Source: Pseudomonadaceae bacterium
Lineage (GTDB): Bacteria; Pseudomonadota; Gammaproteobacteria; Pseudomonadales; Pseudomonadaceae
Length of the DNA stretch: 35,345 bases
Direction: 5' to 3'
Assembly (NCBI GenBank): GCA_019745275.1
Contig: JAIETJ010000059.1
Location: 1-35,345 of the forward strand
The notes beneath the pieces are model-generated. The model did no database searches, was not told where the DNA came from, and saw nothing but the letters and a program-made list of their open reading frames with translations. The position numbers were made by a program, and so were the translations under genes. Numbering within the stretch: the stretch's first letter is position 1; every line of letters begins with the position of its first letter. Positions 34,518 to 35,345 of the stretch are shown one piece after another.

Positions 34518-35294
34518 TTACACTGCTACCGCAGCGCGGCCCAACTTAGCTTGTTGATAGGCTTTGGCCGCGTTATGAAAAGCCTGCAGCAATTTGTCGT
34601 ACTGCGGGTTCTCCCAGTAGCGATATTCCGGGTGCCACTGTACGCCCAGCGCAAAGGCCTTGGCGCCGATTACGCTGACGGCTTCGATCTGCCCATCTTC
34701 GGCCACTGCCTCGATCTGCAAACCTTCGCCAAGCCGATCAATACCTTGGCCGTGCAACGAATTGACCGCCATTTCGCGCGCGCCAATCACTTGATGCAGC
34801 AGGCCGCCCTCGCTCAGGCTGACGTTATGGATCGGGCCGTAGGCCACGTCGTCCGGAACATCCTTCACTTCCCGGTGATCGAGGCGACCCTCTACCGCAT
34901 GTACTTCGCGGTGCAAGGTGCCGCCAAACAACACGTTCATTTCCTGCACGCCGCGGCAAATACCAAGAAACGGGATGCCCCGGTCCAAGCAGGCGCGCAT
35001 CAGCCGCAGTACGGTGGCGTCGCGCGGTTTGTCGGCTAAGCCAAGACCCGGATGCTCATCGCCATAAAAGCTTGGATGCACGTTAGACAGCGAGCCGCCA
35101 AACATGATGCCCGAGACGCTATCCAGCACGGTATCCATATCCAGTTCATCGCCGAAGGCTGGAATCATCAAGGGAAAAGCGCCGTAGCCGGTGACTGAAC
35201 TGATGTACTTTTCGCCAACCAAATGAAACCAGCCGATATCCCGGTCGGTTAATTGCCAGCGGCACAGTGGTAGGCCAATCAGGGGTTTGTTCAT
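34518..35294 (-). CDS. Class I glutamine amidotransferase-like gamma-glutamyl hydrolase (PuuD/SpuA/PauD family)
   Basis: A 258-residue cytoplasmic protein of the peptidase C26 group. The nucleophile is Cys113 (GICRGVQEMN) and the other triad members are His221 and Glu223 (VQWHPEY). MFGGSLSNVHP and the RDATVLRL segment fit the PuuD subgroup, which hydrolyses gamma-glutamyl-GABA in polyamine breakdown. In Pseudomonas such genes usually lie beside a gamma-glutamylpolyamine synthetase; any such neighbour would be outside the window, so the substrate is inferred from family only. ATG 35294 has GAGGA about seven bases upstream. Confidence 0.88.
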   Translation of the reverse strand: MNKPLIGLPLCRWQLTDRDIGWFHLVGEKYISSVTGYGAFPLMIPAFGDELDMDTVLDSVSGIMFGGSLSNVHPSFYGDEHPGLGLADKPRDATVLRLMRACLDRGIPFLGICRGVQEMNVLFGGTLHREVHAVEGRLDHREVKDVPDDVAYGPIHNVSLSEGGLLHQVIGAREMAVNSLHGQGIDRLGEGLQIEAVAEDGQIEAVSVIGAKAFALGVQWHPEYRYWENPQYDKLLQAFHNAAKAYQQAKLGRAAVAV

Positions 35295-35345
35295 AGCGAG
35301 TCCTCTTCATAATGGGTTGAAGTGGGCTGCCCTTGGGTCAGCGGC

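Overview
The window looks like chromosomal DNA of a Pseudomonas-like gammaproteobacterium. The left edge resembles a Pseudomonas-type 16S rRNA leader with its promoters. The chemotaxis gene order matches the Che2-type (F7 class) cluster known from Pseudomonas, and the other genes (DUF1302/DUF1329/MMPL cluster, DUF1415, diheme cytochrome c, PuuD/SpuA-type hydrolase) fit that lineage. The species cannot be fixed from the sequence alone. I see no tRNA, CRISPR array, insertion sequence or prophage.

Layout. (1) 1-402, minus strand: leader and four evenly spaced promoter units of an rRNA operon whose 16S gene lies outside the window. (2) 456-14911, minus strand: one long chemosensory operon. In transcription order it holds an unusual small membrane MCP, a STAS protein, a REC-PP2C-ATPase phosphatase, cheY, cheA, cheW, a PAS-PAS MCP, a decayed cheW fragment, a second PAS-PAS MCP, cheR, cheD and cheB. 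A good sigma-28 (FliA) promoter match lies upstream at 15014-15040. (3) 15151-19708, plus strand, divergent: a single-domain response regulator, a soluble GAF-PAS3 histidine kinase, and an Hpt-REC-REC-GGDEF diguanylate cyclase. (4) 19759-20514: an unrecognised secreted protein. (5) 20704-29503, minus strand: MMPL-family RND transporter, Ycf48-like propeller, DUF1329, DUF1302 outer-membrane protein and a second DUF1329 gene. (6) 29698-31152: sodium:solute symporter. (7) 31598-32020: stand-alone BLUF photoreceptor. (8) 32174-33552, plus strand: small conserved genes including DUF1415 and a YjdM/PhnA zinc-ribbon protein. (9) 33689-35294, minus strand: diheme cytochrome c and a gamma-glutamyl hydrolase-type amidotransferase.

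How the parts fit. The chemosensory operon encodes a full receptor/CheW/CheA/CheY array with CheR, CheB and CheD adaptation. It also carries a STAS/PP2C/anti-sigma-kinase partner switch of the HsbR-HsbA or CrsR-CrsA type, and it lies beside a c-di-GMP-making phosphorelay. This suggests one sensory island linking chemotaxis-type signalling to c-di-GMP and perhaps to sigma-factor control.

The most interesting observations are: the first gene of the che operon, an MCP-like protein with no sensor domain that carries a CheZ-like FQDLxxQ motif and a C-terminal IDLF tail shared with CheD; the fossil of a cheW-mcp tandem duplication; the four-promoter rRNA array; and short YGFF-type repeats in CheA where the CheY-binding P2 domain would normally be.
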